Below are positions 8,361-16,552 of a stretch of DNA of 64,000 nucleotides, in pieces. Every line of letters starts with the position of its first letter. Position 1 is the stretch's first letter. This DNA is from JANQHS01 sp965227315 (lineage in GTDB: Bacteria > Bacteroidota > Bacteroidia > Cytophagales > CCMP332). The notes beneath the pieces are model-generated. The model did not search any database and was not told where the DNA came from. It saw only the letters and a list, made by a program, of their open reading frames with translations. Location of the stretch: the NCBI GenBank assembly GCA_965227315.1, contig OZ245737.1:372001-436000 (forward strand), given 5' to 3'. A program made the position numbers and the translations under genes.

Positions 8361-8879
8361 ATGGCAAAAAAGGGGGTCTTCGAGAAGGAATCCGCTATTC
8401 TGGATCATATGCAGAACTTCCTGGAAAAGGATGATGTAAAGGATGAGGAATACAAGGAAGAGATCAAGCAGGTTTCCCGTTATTATGAGGAGCTCCTTGA
8501 CCAGGCCAAACTGATCACCAAGGTAAGCGATCGCTTACAGAACAAGCTCAACAACCTGAATGCCAAGCTCAACGACAAAAATATTGAGCTTCAGAATACC
8601 ATAGATGAGTTGACCAAAGCCCGTGTGGGAAGGCGAGCCACCACCATTGCTCTTTTTGTAGCTGTGGGGCTTTTTCTTATTTCGGAGGGAGTCGTAGAGC
8701 CTCAAATCGAGAGTGCTCTTGGGCCGGGAAATTTTGGACTTGGACTAGCCTTTAAAGGTGTTATTGCGCTGCTCCTGAAGCCCATTGAAACCCTGAGTGA
8801 GAAGCTTCTCATGAAGAGAGCACTTAAGGAAGCTGAAAGCAAGAGGGTCTCCGACCAGCCACTGGCCGCTGCTTCCTAG
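8361..8879 (+). CDS. SiaD-stalk-like coiled-coil membrane protein without a GGDEF domain
   Basis: The 172-residue protein has an N-terminal amphipathic helix (1-30), a coiled coil (about 35-88), two hydrophobic segments (about 93-110 and 121-139) and a basic/helical tail. The segment YYEELLDQAKLITKVSDRLQ (36-55) resembles the stalk found before the GGDEF domain in SiaD-type cyclases (remembered pattern LLkQtrrLvriSDr). Here the cyclase is replaced by membrane helices. The gene follows siaC by 3 bases and is the natural candidate for its binding partner. How it acts is unknown: scaffold, channel-like or localisation device. It converges on comB with a 4-base overlap. Confidence 0.7.
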   Translation: MAKKGVFEKESAILDHMQNFLEKDDVKDEEYKEEIKQVSRYYEELLDQAKLITKVSDRLQNKLNNLNAKLNDKNIELQNTIDELTKARVGRRATTIALFVAVGLFLISEGVVEPQIESALGPGNFGLGLAFKGVIALLLKPIETLSEKLLMKRALKEAESKRVSDQPLAAAS

Positions 8880-9580
8880 ACCAATATTCTGTCACCCTCA
8901 ACAAAGGGGACCATCTCCGTCAAGTTCTCAGAAACACAGTATTCAAGATCATTTCCTTGGTGAAGTTTGCCTAATCTCTTCACGTGGGAAGCGTCTCTGA
9001 GAAACTCCAGGTAATTTTCACGATTCTCCTTGAAAACCGAATATGCAAGAAAGCTGGAATCATCCAGATTCTCAAAATCTCCACCCAATTCTTCGATCAG
9101 GGCTCCTGAGAGCAATGTATCTTCAAGGTTGACCTTGCCCTTCCATCCGGCGCAATAAAAGACCACCGGCAAACCCAATGCCCTGATCTTATTTGCCACA
9201 GCCCTTTTATTGGTAAAGGCCCCGATCAGCCTGATGCTGCTCTCTTTCGAAGAATGTATTGCCCGTGTTCCATTTGTGGTCGTGATCGCCACAGTCTTCC
9301 CGTTCAGGTCCATATTCAGATACTCCCTTGGAGAATTCCCAAGATCAAAATCCTCGATCTTTTCCCCATTTCTCTCCCCTGCCAAAAGGTATCCTTCCGC
9401 TCTCATTTTCCTGCACTCGTCAACATCCTCAAATGCCCTGAGATGATCAGCGCGATTGATAAAAGCAGCAACCATACATGTCGTTGCCCTGAGTACATCG
9501 ATGATCACCACGGCCTTACCCTTAAGATCGAACTGATGGATCAGTTCCGGGCTCAGGCAGGTTTCGACCCCAAGCTTCAT
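8876..9580 (-). CDS. comB: 2-phosphosulfolactate phosphatase (ComB family)
   Basis: In methanogens ComB removes phosphate from 2-phosphosulfolactate in coenzyme M synthesis; in bacteria it may serve sulfolactate formation or an unassigned substrate. The 234-residue protein shows the family blocks VVIIDVLRATTC (24-35), LLAGERNG, FDLGNSPREY, ITTTNGTRA (about 99-107) and VFYCAGWKGK. It is soluble and of normal family length. Its ATG overlaps the gcvT stop by 4 bases, so it ends the ribBA-to-comB run. No ComA or other sulfolactate gene is present in the window. The family assignment is strong; the physiological substrate is uncertain. Confidence 0.85.
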   Translation of the reverse strand: MKLGVETCLSPELIHQFDLKGKAVVIIDVLRATTCMVAAFINRADHLRAFEDVDECRKMRAEGYLLAGERNGEKIEDFDLGNSPREYLNMDLNGKTVAITTTNGTRAIHSSKESSIRLIGAFTNKRAVANKIRALGLPVVFYCAGWKGKVNLEDTLLSGALIEELGGDFENLDDSSFLAYSVFKENRENYLEFLRDASHVKRLGKLHQGNDLEYCVSENLTEMVPFVEGDRILV

Positions 9581-10677
9581 AGGGTTGGTGGAACGAAAGG
9601 AGGTCTTTTGATCTCGGCTTCGATCATTTTATCCCTGATCTCTATGAAGATCTTGTTCCCTGCTTTGCTAAATTCCTTTTTGACATAGCCAAGACCGACG
9701 GCATTGTTCAAAACCGGGGATTGAGAACCGGAAGTAACAACTCCAACCTCTTCACCCCCTTCATTAAAGATCCTGTAGCCATGGCGCGGAATTCCTCTTT
9801 GAACCATAACAAAGCCAACAAGCCGGCGGGTCACTCCCTCCTCCTTTTGCCTTAGCAGGTTTTCCGAATTGACAAATGGCTCATTGAATTTCGTGATCCA
9901 ACCCAGTCCGGCTTCGAGGGGACTTGTACCATCGTCGATATCATTGCCGTACAGGCAATACCCCATCTCAAGCCTCAGGGTATCCCTGGCTCCCAAGCCA
10001 ACCGGAATTATCCCATCCTCTTGTCCAGCGTCGAAAATGGCCTTCCATAAGGCCTCGGCATTTTCGTTTTTGACATATACCTCAAATCCACCTGCACCGG
10101 TGTAACCCGTAGCTGAAATGATCACATTGTCGACAGCCCCCATTGAGCCTTCCACAAAGGTGTAGTATTCCATTTCTCTAAGGTTGGTGTCAGTGATTCG
10201 TTGAAGCACCTTTTCTGCATTAGGGCCCTGAACAGCAAATAGGGAATAGCTGTCGGAATCATTGCTCACGGTACAATCAAAGCTGTTTTTGCTGTTGATC
10301 CAGTCCAGGTCCTTGCTGATGTTCGATGCATTGACGACCAGCAGAAATTTCGTTTCGGAAAAGCAATAGACCAATAGATCATCAACTATTCCTCCCTTAT
10401 GGTTAGGCAGGCATGAGTACTGAACCTTACCTGGACCCAGCTTCGAAGCATCGTTGGAAGTCACATACTGAACCAATTTAGATGCCTCAGGCCCTTCAAC
10501 GAAGAATTCGCCCATATGGGAAACATCAAATACCCCTACATTCTTCCTTACCTGTAGATGTTCGGTGATCCCCGAATCATATCGTACAGGCATATTGTAA
10601 CCTGCAAATTCCACCATTTTGCCTCCAAGGGATTCATGGAGATCGTTCAATTGTATCTTTTTCAGATTGTCAGACAT
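9577..10677 (-). CDS. gcvT: Glycine cleavage system T protein (aminomethyltransferase)
   Basis: GcvT transfers the methylene group from the aminomethyl-lipoyl H protein to tetrahydrofolate and releases ammonia. The 366-residue length is typical. Seen in order: LHESLGGKMVEFAGYNMPV near the N terminus, VGVFDVSHMGEF, GGIVDDLLVY (which holds the catalytic aspartate of the family), GYTGAGGFEVY, LGARDTLRLEMGYCLYGNDI and SPVLNNAVGLGYV. The C-terminal barrel is complete. The other cleavage-system genes are not in the window, which is common in Bacteroidota. It is followed by comB in a 4-base overlap and preceded by rnhB after 11 bases. Confidence 0.95.
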   Translation of the reverse strand: MSDNLKKIQLNDLHESLGGKMVEFAGYNMPVRYDSGITEHLQVRKNVGVFDVSHMGEFFVEGPEASKLVQYVTSNDASKLGPGKVQYSCLPNHKGGIVDDLLVYCFSETKFLLVVNASNISKDLDWINSKNSFDCTVSNDSDSYSLFAVQGPNAEKVLQRITDTNLREMEYYTFVEGSMGAVDNVIISATGYTGAGGFEVYVKNENAEALWKAIFDAGQEDGIIPVGLGARDTLRLEMGYCLYGNDIDDGTSPLEAGLGWITKFNEPFVNSENLLRQKEEGVTRRLVGFVMVQRGIPRHGYRIFNEGGEEVGVVTSGSQSPVLNNAVGLGYVKKEFSKAGNKIFIEIRDKMIEAEIKRPPFVPPTL

Positions 10678-10688
10678 ATATCAATAGA

Positions 10689-11294
10689 TCAGAAAAGTGA
10701 ATACTGCTTAGGCAGCAAATTAAATGATTTTCTATGCAGGGGTGTAACTCCCAATCTTGAAATGCCCTCCCTATGGGCCTTTGTGGGATACCCGAAATTC
10801 TTCCCCCATGCATATCCGGGAAACTCCTTGTCAAGTTCGATCATCTTCCGGTCCCGGGAATGTTTAGCCAGGATCGACGCGGCTGCGATACACTGATACT
10901 TGGAGTCCCCTTTAACGATGCACTCATGTTTCACATCTTTATAATGCGCAAACCTGTTGCCATCTACGAGAATATTCCCAAACGGAATACTGATCTTTTC
11001 GAGAGCGCGGTGCATGGCGAGAAATGATGCATTCAGAATATTGATCTCGTCTATTTCTTCTGGTAAGGCCTCTCCAATACCATAGGCTGTACTTTTTTCG
11101 ATTATTTCTCCAAAAAGCTCCGCCCTCCTTTTTTCAGACAGTTGTTTAGAATCATTGACGGAAGGAAGTGAGTCTCCATCTGAAAAGATCACGGCAGCCG
11201 CGACCACCGGTCCGGCCAGGCAACCTCTTCCGGCCTCATCTACCCCCACTTCTACAATTCCTGAATTCTTTTGAACCGGGAGCTCTAAAACCAT
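10689..11294 (-). CDS. rnhB: Ribonuclease HII
   Basis: RNase HII cleaves RNA in RNA/DNA hybrids and starts removal of misinserted ribonucleotides. The protein is 201 residues, normal for the family. The catalytic DEAGRG motif is at residues 19-24 (GVDEAGRGCLAGPVVAAAV), followed by NDSKQLSEKRR, and then the downstream KGDSKYQCIAAASILAK block with its acidic residue. The C-terminal GYPTKAHREGI stretch is typical. Its start overlaps the end of surE by 10 bases, so it belongs to the same message. Confidence 0.96.
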   Translation of the reverse strand: MVLELPVQKNSGIVEVGVDEAGRGCLAGPVVAAAVIFSDGDSLPSVNDSKQLSEKRRAELFGEIIEKSTAYGIGEALPEEIDEINILNASFLAMHRALEKISIPFGNILVDGNRFAHYKDVKHECIVKGDSKYQCIAAASILAKHSRDRKMIELDKEFPGYAWGKNFGYPTKAHREGISRLGVTPLHRKSFNLLPKQYSLF

Positions 11295-12055
11295 TGGCCG
11301 AGCTGTTTCACTGCCTCGTAATTGGTCAGGTCATAAGAACATGGCACGACCGAGGTGTAGTAATTGCGGATGGCCCATTCATCGGTATCCTCACCCCCAT
11401 CCTTATCAATGAATTTTCCTGTCAGCCAAAAATATGGCGAGCCCTGCGGGTCAATCCTCTCATCGAACTCTTCTTTCCACTTAGCCTCTGCCTGCCGACA
11501 AATGCGGATCCCGTTCAATTTCTTCCCGGGTTGAGCTTTAGGGAAATTGACATTTAAAGCGGTGCCCGAAGGATTTCCATGCTTGAGGGTATTCGATGCA
11601 ATTTCCAGAATATGCTCCCGGCAATGATCCAATTCACCATTGTGGTCATAATCACAAACCGAAAACCCAATCGCCGGAAGTCCTTCAACTGCGGCTTCTA
11701 TTGCCGCAGACATGGTGCCCGAGTACAACACGTTGATGGAGGTATTGCTTCCATGGTTGATCCCGCTCACCACAAGATCAGGAACACGATCTCCCAAAAG
11801 ATGGTGCTTCGCAAGTTTTACGCAATCGGCTGGCGTGCCGGAACATTCATAAGCCACTACATCATCGAAAATATCATTGGAATAAAGCCTGAGTGTTTCT
11901 CCAATGGTGATCGCATGTCCCATCCCCGATTGAGGACTATTGGGTGCCACAACCATAACCTCCCCAAGTGTTTGCATCAACTCGACCAAGACACGGATCC
12001 CTTTAGAGGTAATACCATCGTCATTCGACACAAGGATCAAAGGTTTAGTCGGCAT
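11285..12055 (-). CDS. surE: 5'/3'-nucleotidase SurE
   Basis: SurE is a metal-dependent nucleoside monophosphate phosphatase linked to stationary-phase survival. The metal-binding motif LVSNDDGITSKGI is at residues 8-20 (Asp12, Asp13). VVAPNSPQSGMGHAITI and SGINHGSNTSINVLYSGTMSAA follow, both family hallmarks. The 256-residue length is normal. It overlaps the upstream secreted-protein gene by 11 bases and the downstream rnhB by 10, which suggests tight translational coupling within the run. Confidence 0.96.
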   Translation of the reverse strand: MPTKPLILVSNDDGITSKGIRVLVELMQTLGEVMVVAPNSPQSGMGHAITIGETLRLYSNDIFDDVVAYECSGTPADCVKLAKHHLLGDRVPDLVVSGINHGSNTSINVLYSGTMSAAIEAAVEGLPAIGFSVCDYDHNGELDHCREHILEIASNTLKHGNPSGTALNVNFPKAQPGKKLNGIRICRQAEAKWKEEFDERIDPQGSPYFWLTGKFIDKDGGEDTDEWAIRNYYTSVVPCSYDLTNYEAVKQLGQWF

Positions 12056-12701
12056 TTTGCTTTTTGGGTTTGTACAAAGAATTATAATAGTTCACAACCT
12101 GGACAAGCCCTTCTCTTGTGCCATAGGCTACTTTGTTTTCCTTGATAAAATCCTTGACCTGATCTTCCTTGGATCCCATTACCTGGACAAGTTGTTTTTT
12201 CTTTTCGCTGTATTCCATGATATCATAGTCCTGATCTTTTCGACTAGATTTTTTCATGAAGAAGTAAGCATAGTCGACCATCCTTCTCGTGGAATAAAAG
12301 GTGGTATTGGTGAAGTAATCGAATTGGGGAAGCGTTTCTATATAAACCGACTCCCTTGCCAGCAAAGAGAGTCTTCCGATGACCAGGATCTCAAAAAAAA
12401 GAAGGGGCTTGTAGGTGGAGTAAGGATTGTAACCAAATACGGCGAAAACCCTTTCCCGTTTGAGAACATTGTCATCAATGATAAACCCGGTTGTTTTCTT
12501 AGGAGTAAGGGTGACGATCCTGTTTCCAAACTTGTACTGAAGAATGTTTTCGCTGAGATCGTATTTCAGCTCTCCCTTGAGGGTATCTCCGGATCTGAGT
12601 ACCACCTTGCCTTCATGCCAGACATCCTGCGAATGCTCCTGGGCAAAGACCCAAACAGTCGACCAAAAGAAAACAACTAAAAATATTACCCCCTTAGCCA
12701 T
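12045..12701 (-). CDS. Secreted protein of unknown function
   Basis: I do not recognise the family. The 218-residue product has a signal peptide (MAKGVIFLVVFFWSTVWVFA, cleavage after Ala20 likely). After it comes a small beta-rich region (VVLRSGDTLKGELKYDL), a pattern seen in many Bacteroidota secreted proteins, and a hydrophobic patch near residues 100-112 (YKPLLFFEILVIG). The C-terminal third is lysine-rich and helical. There is no lipobox and no T9SS tail. It overlaps ribBA upstream by 8 bases and surE downstream by 11 bases, so it is part of the same transcript although its function looks unrelated. Confidence 0.75.
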   Translation of the reverse strand: MAKGVIFLVVFFWSTVWVFAQEHSQDVWHEGKVVLRSGDTLKGELKYDLSENILQYKFGNRIVTLTPKKTTGFIIDDNVLKRERVFAVFGYNPYSTYKPLLFFEILVIGRLSLLARESVYIETLPQFDYFTNTTFYSTRRMVDYAYFFMKKSSRKDQDYDIMEYSEKKKQLVQVMGSKEDQVKDFIKENKVAYGTREGLVQVVNYYNSLYKPKKQNAD

Positions 12702-13920
12702 GTCCCTTCAAAATGGAATGGCCCATTTTATCTCTTTTGGTTTTTAGATAAACCTCGTTATGAGGATTAGATCCTGTATCTATGGGTATGCTGTCAACGA
12801 TCTCCAGACCATAGCCCATTAGTCCCGCTCTTTTCTTGGGGTTGTTGGTGATCAGGTTGATCTTTCGGACACCCAGATCCCTCAAGATCTGTGCTCCGAC
12901 ACCATAATCTCGTTCATCCATTTTAAACCCCAAGGCAAGATTGGCTTCGACTGTATCCATTCCCTCCTCCTGTAGCTTATAGGCCTTCAATTTGTTCAAC
13001 AGGCCAATACCTCTGCCTTCCTGGTTCATATACAAAACGACCCCACTTCCGTTTTCCTCAACCATTTTCATTGCTCCATGCAATTGATTTCCACAATCGC
13101 ATCTGAGGGACTCGAAAATATCTCCCGTCATGCAGGATGAGTGCACACGAACCATCACAGGATCGTCTTCTTCCCATTCGCCCTTGGATAGGGCAAGATG
13201 AAGATCACCGGTATTGGTCTGCTTATAGGCGTGCAGATCGAAATATCCATACTTAGTCGGGAGCTTCACCGAAATCTCATGATGTATAAGTGACTCTTTT
13301 TCAAGTCTATAAGAGATCAGGTCCTTTATCGTTATCAGCTTTAGATCAAACTTATCGGCGACCTTTCGGAGGTCAGGTAAGCGAGCCATGGTACCGTCTT
13401 CATTGAGGATCTCTACCAAAACTCCAGCTGGCTTAAACCCCGCCAATCTGGCCAGGTCAATGGCAGCTTCAGTATGTCCAGTTCTTCGAAGTACTCCCCC
13501 CACCTTGGCCTTTAGGGGAAATATATGACCGGGTCGACCCAAGTCTTCAGGTCTGGTCCAGTCTTCAACCAGTGCCTTCACGGTCATAGACCGGTCGCTT
13601 GCTGAGATACCGGTTCCGCAACCATGCCCAAGCAAGTCAACCGAAACAGTAAATGGAGTTTCGTGAACGGCCGTATTCTTTCCTACCATCAGTTCAAGGC
13701 CAAGTTCTTCACAGCGAGCCTCCACCAGCGGAGCGCAGATCAGGCCCCTACCGTTCTTGGACATAAAATTGATGATCTCGGGCGTGATACACTCCGCCGC
13801 ACAAATAAAATCACCTTCGTTTTCCCGGTCCTCATCATCCACGACGATGACCACCTTTCCATTCTTGATATCCTGAACCGCTTCTTCGATCGGATCAATC
13901 AAAATTTCTTCTTTGTTCAT
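12694..13920 (-). CDS. ribBA: Bifunctional 3,4-dihydroxy-2-butanone-4-phosphate synthase / GTP cyclohydrolase II
   Basis: This 408-residue fusion supplies both precursors of riboflavin. The N-terminal RibB domain (about 1-205) has VVDDEDRENEGDFICAAE, GLICAPL and TGISASDRSMT. The C-terminal RibA domain (about 210-400) has the zinc motif HSSCMTGDIFESLRCDCGNQLH and the NQEGRGIGLLNKLKAY block. The ATG at 13920 is preferred over a TTG at 13929, because the -7 box TAACTTTG (13927-13934) overlaps the TTG. A leaderless or near-leaderless message is implied. It heads the run leading to comB, whose members overlap or lie within 11 bases of each other. Confidence 0.94.
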   Translation of the reverse strand: MNKEEILIDPIEEAVQDIKNGKVVIVVDDEDRENEGDFICAAECITPEIINFMSKNGRGLICAPLVEARCEELGLELMVGKNTAVHETPFTVSVDLLGHGCGTGISASDRSMTVKALVEDWTRPEDLGRPGHIFPLKAKVGGVLRRTGHTEAAIDLARLAGFKPAGVLVEILNEDGTMARLPDLRKVADKFDLKLITIKDLISYRLEKESLIHHEISVKLPTKYGYFDLHAYKQTNTGDLHLALSKGEWEEDDPVMVRVHSSCMTGDIFESLRCDCGNQLHGAMKMVEENGSGVVLYMNQEGRGIGLLNKLKAYKLQEEGMDTVEANLALGFKMDERDYGVGAQILRDLGVRKINLITNNPKKRAGLMGYGLEIVDSIPIDTGSNPHNEVYLKTKRDKMGHSILKGHG

Positions 13921-13926
13921 CTTGCG

Positions 13927-13961
13927 CAAAGTTAACTTTCCTTGGTTATACCCCTAACAAA
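13927..13961 (-). promoter_or_regulatory. Predicted promoter of ribBA (abutting the start codon)
   Basis: Read on the minus strand, TTTG (13961-13958) precedes TAACTTTG (13934-13927) by 23 bases. The -7 box matches TAnnTTTG exactly, though the spacer is a little long. Only six bases separate the box from the ribBA ATG, so the transcript would start at or next to the start codon. Confidence 0.5.
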
Positions 13962-13970
13962 ATCCTGTCA

Positions 13971-15317
13971 CTACTTGGTTTGAAAGCCCGGGGAAGAAAA
14001 CAGGAAGAAGGAAAAGAAAAAGCCAAAGAAAATGGCCCCTTTCTGAGCTTCAATATAATTCTCCGTTACAAAGCATCCCAGAACATAAAAAATGAAAACA
14101 AGAAGATGATAATCCCGCGAATCAAAACCCTGCTTTAATCCCTGGGCGATCATCAATGCAAACAGAATAATTGCGATCAGTCCATTATGATGCCAAAAGC
14201 CAAGAAACTGATTATGTTCATTGAATTCCTGTCTCACACCAAACTCAAATCCTATTTCTTGTTTTTCCTCTTGAAATAATCGATCGGAATCACCGGTACC
14301 CGGTCCAAATATGGGCCTCCTCGCAATCCCCTTCATAGCAGCCGTCCACAGTCCGGCCCTCATATTCAAACTGTTCCAATAACCTTGGGTGTTGTCAGGA
14401 TCTACCGACCAATCCTGTTGCCTAAAGCTATTGACTGAAAGATCAAACCTTTCCTTGATCGGGCGATACTGAGATATGGAATTGAAGAATAAAAACCCGA
14501 TCACCGCAAATGAGGCAATGACTGCCAAACCAACTCCCCATCTTCCCCGGATAAAGAACAGGGCGATGAAGCACAGGCTCCAGACCGCAAATACCATCTT
14601 TACTGCAAGAAGGACGAAAAAAAACATCAGCAATACCGAAACCACCAGGATCACAATGGATCTTTGCCATTCCGAAAATCCGTTTTCCAGCAGTTCGTTC
14701 ATCAATAGTAACAAGGCAAATCCCACATACATAGCCAGATACACAGCGCTGATCCCGATCCTCCCGGACAGGCCGCTGTAGGTATAAAAGATCACATGGA
14801 AATACTTGAGCTTGTCAAGCTCATAGTTCTTGATGGCCGAAAGGGTTAAGGCCACAAACAGGCATAGCAGCAATGACAAAATGAAAGCCTTCAAAATGAT
14901 CCGCTGGTCTTTCTTGGAAAATCCTCCGCCAAAAAGGAAGAAAAAGGGAAAGATCAGCAGAGAAAGCTGCTTCTCAATATAATGCCATCCCGGTGCTTGG
15001 TCGGTCGAATAGCTCATACCGATCAAAGCCCAGAGAAACGGGAATACCAGTATCCAAAATCTAAGAGAGAGAAGCTTTTTAATGGACCATGGATCGAGGA
15101 CGATCGTTGCCATACTTGCAATTCCAAATCCCCAGATCGTGTAGCTGCTCAGGTTATGAAACCAGGAGATGGTAAACGGAAGGCTTACAACGATGAGCAC
15201 ACCAAATATCAATCTGGCTCGTTGGAGAACTAAAAAGTATTTTTGATCGCTCAATGGCTTTTTCTTTGCAAAATAGAAAACGCAAAAAGAACTCCTGCAT
15301 TTTAAAGCTTCAAGCAT
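13971..15317 (-). CDS. O-antigen ligase/polymerase-type membrane protein
   Basis: The 448-residue polytopic protein has about ten to twelve hydrophobic segments and one large periplasmic loop (roughly residues 280-370) holding RAGLWTAAMKGIARRPIFGPG and NEHNQFLGFWHHNGLIA. That is the Wzy_C/WaaL arrangement for linking or polymerising O-antigen units with undecaprenyl-linked substrates. WaaL ligase and Wzy polymerase cannot be told apart by sequence alone. The start is taken as ATG at 15317, only six bases from the divergent glycosyltransferase start. TTG at 15255 is an alternative that removes a cysteine-rich lead stretch and leaves room for promoters. Confidence 0.82.
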   Translation of the reverse strand: MLEALKCRSSFCVFYFAKKKPLSDQKYFLVLQRARLIFGVLIVVSLPFTISWFHNLSSYTIWGFGIASMATIVLDPWSIKKLLSLRFWILVFPFLWALIGMSYSTDQAPGWHYIEKQLSLLIFPFFFLFGGGFSKKDQRIILKAFILSLLLCLFVALTLSAIKNYELDKLKYFHVIFYTYSGLSGRIGISAVYLAMYVGFALLLLMNELLENGFSEWQRSIVILVVSVLLMFFFVLLAVKMVFAVWSLCFIALFFIRGRWGVGLAVIASFAVIGFLFFNSISQYRPIKERFDLSVNSFRQQDWSVDPDNTQGYWNSLNMRAGLWTAAMKGIARRPIFGPGTGDSDRLFQEEKQEIGFEFGVRQEFNEHNQFLGFWHHNGLIAIILFALMIAQGLKQGFDSRDYHLLVFIFYVLGCFVTENYIEAQKGAIFFGFFFSFFLFSSPGFQTK

Positions 15318-15322
15318 AGATA

Positions 15323-16552
15323 TTGGATCCAAAAGAACTCAAAGTATTAGTCCTCCATAATTCCTACCTAAAATTCGGTGCTGAGGATCTTGTTTTTCAA
15401 TCCGAGACGGCGGGATTGAAAAGAGCGGGTATGAATGTGCTGACCTACAATTTTAGCAACAAGGACTTCACTGAGTTGCCAACCCTGAAAAAACTCTCGG
15501 CACTGAAGTCAAATACTTCGACACAGACCATTGTTTCGGGAATCATAGCCGCCGAAAAACCTGACCTGATCCATATCCACAACCCCTACTTCCAAATTCC
15601 GATCGGGCTTTATCAGATGATTCACAAATTGGGAATCCCAATCGTCCAGACCCTTCATAACCTCCGGATGGTTTGCCCGAAAGTATCGCTCTGGCGAAAT
15701 GGCGGAGATTGTGCAAAATGTCCAAAATCCGGTTCATACCTCCACTCTGTCATACATAAATGCTATCGGGATTCTTATAAGGACTCCGCCGGGATGGCGC
15801 TCTTTCTGAGGAATTTTAAGAAGGGAGGGTTTGAAGAACTGATCTCTACCTTCATCACTCTGAGTGATCGCCATAAAGAGCTCCTAATAAAAAATGGGTT
15901 TAATGGTAAAAACCTCGTTGTAAAACCCCATTTCATCCCGAATGAATTTCGGGTGCCTGAAAAGCCAAAAAAACCGGATCAGTTGCTCTTTGCCGGGAGG
16001 TACTCAGAAGAAAAGGGCATCCTACAATTGATAAGGGCCTGGAAAGCCGAGAAAAGGAATTCAAAACTGATACTGGTCGGACAAGGCCCCCTGGAGGAAG
16101 AGCTCAGAAAGGAAGTCGGAACCAACAACCCGAATGACACAGCCATGCTGGAGCACATGACACGTGAAGAGATACTGATGCTCATGCAGGAAAGCAGCGC
16201 GCTTGTGGTTCCCAGTCTATTAGAAGAGCCTTTTGGTCTTGTCAATATCGAATCGCTCTCCGTAGGAACTCCGATTCTGGCCTCAAAAAAAGGAGCGATG
16301 AGACAACTGATACAGGAGGGAAAATCCGGAATGTTCTTTAATCCTGAAGACCAAAGATCCATACTGAAAACACTGAGATTCCATGAAGAGCAACCCGAGG
16401 CTTTCCGCGAAATGGGTAATTATGCCAAAGCTAATATTGATCCGATCTACAGGGAAAGTCCCAATATCCAGGCACTTATAAAAATCTACTTGGACACACT
16501 TGCTGCCGACGGATCAGCCAACCTGGCAACAACGCAGGCGGTAAGAATGTAA
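15323..16552 (+). CDS. GT4-type glycosyltransferase
   Basis: This 409-residue GT-B glycosyltransferase probably adds a sugar to a lipid-linked polysaccharide unit at the cytosolic face of the membrane. The N-terminal domain carries VLVLHNSYLKFGAEDLVF and IHIHNPYFQIPIGLYQ. The C-terminal domain has LLFAGRYSEEKGILQLI, the donor-binding block VVPSLLEEPFGLVNIESLSVGTP (near 293-315) with the E-x7-E pattern, and GKSGMFFNPED. Four cysteines in LWRNGGDCAKCPKSGSYLHS suggest a small metal-binding insertion often seen in this group. The start is TTG; the upstream in-frame codons include a stop. Its end overlaps the convergent polymerase gene by 67 bases. Confidence 0.85.
   Translation: MDPKELKVLVLHNSYLKFGAEDLVFQSETAGLKRAGMNVLTYNFSNKDFTELPTLKKLSALKSNTSTQTIVSGIIAAEKPDLIHIHNPYFQIPIGLYQMIHKLGIPIVQTLHNLRMVCPKVSLWRNGGDCAKCPKSGSYLHSVIHKCYRDSYKDSAGMALFLRNFKKGGFEELISTFITLSDRHKELLIKNGFNGKNLVVKPHFIPNEFRVPEKPKKPDQLLFAGRYSEEKGILQLIRAWKAEKRNSKLILVGQGPLEEELRKEVGTNNPNDTAMLEHMTREEILMLMQESSALVVPSLLEEPFGLVNIESLSVGTPILASKKGAMRQLIQEGKSGMFFNPEDQRSILKTLRFHEEQPEAFREMGNYAKANIDPIYRESPNIQALIKIYLDTLAADGSANLATTQAVRM

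Noticed and set aside
3603..8879. c-di-GMP signalling module
   Set aside because: YfiR-like and SiaABC proteins suggest it, but no GGDEF, EAL, HD-GYP or PilZ domain is present in the cluster.
11940..12680. Open frame of 246 codons on the plus strand
   Set aside because: It is antisense to surE and the secreted unknown, which have clear motifs or a signal peptide; its protein looks non-coding.
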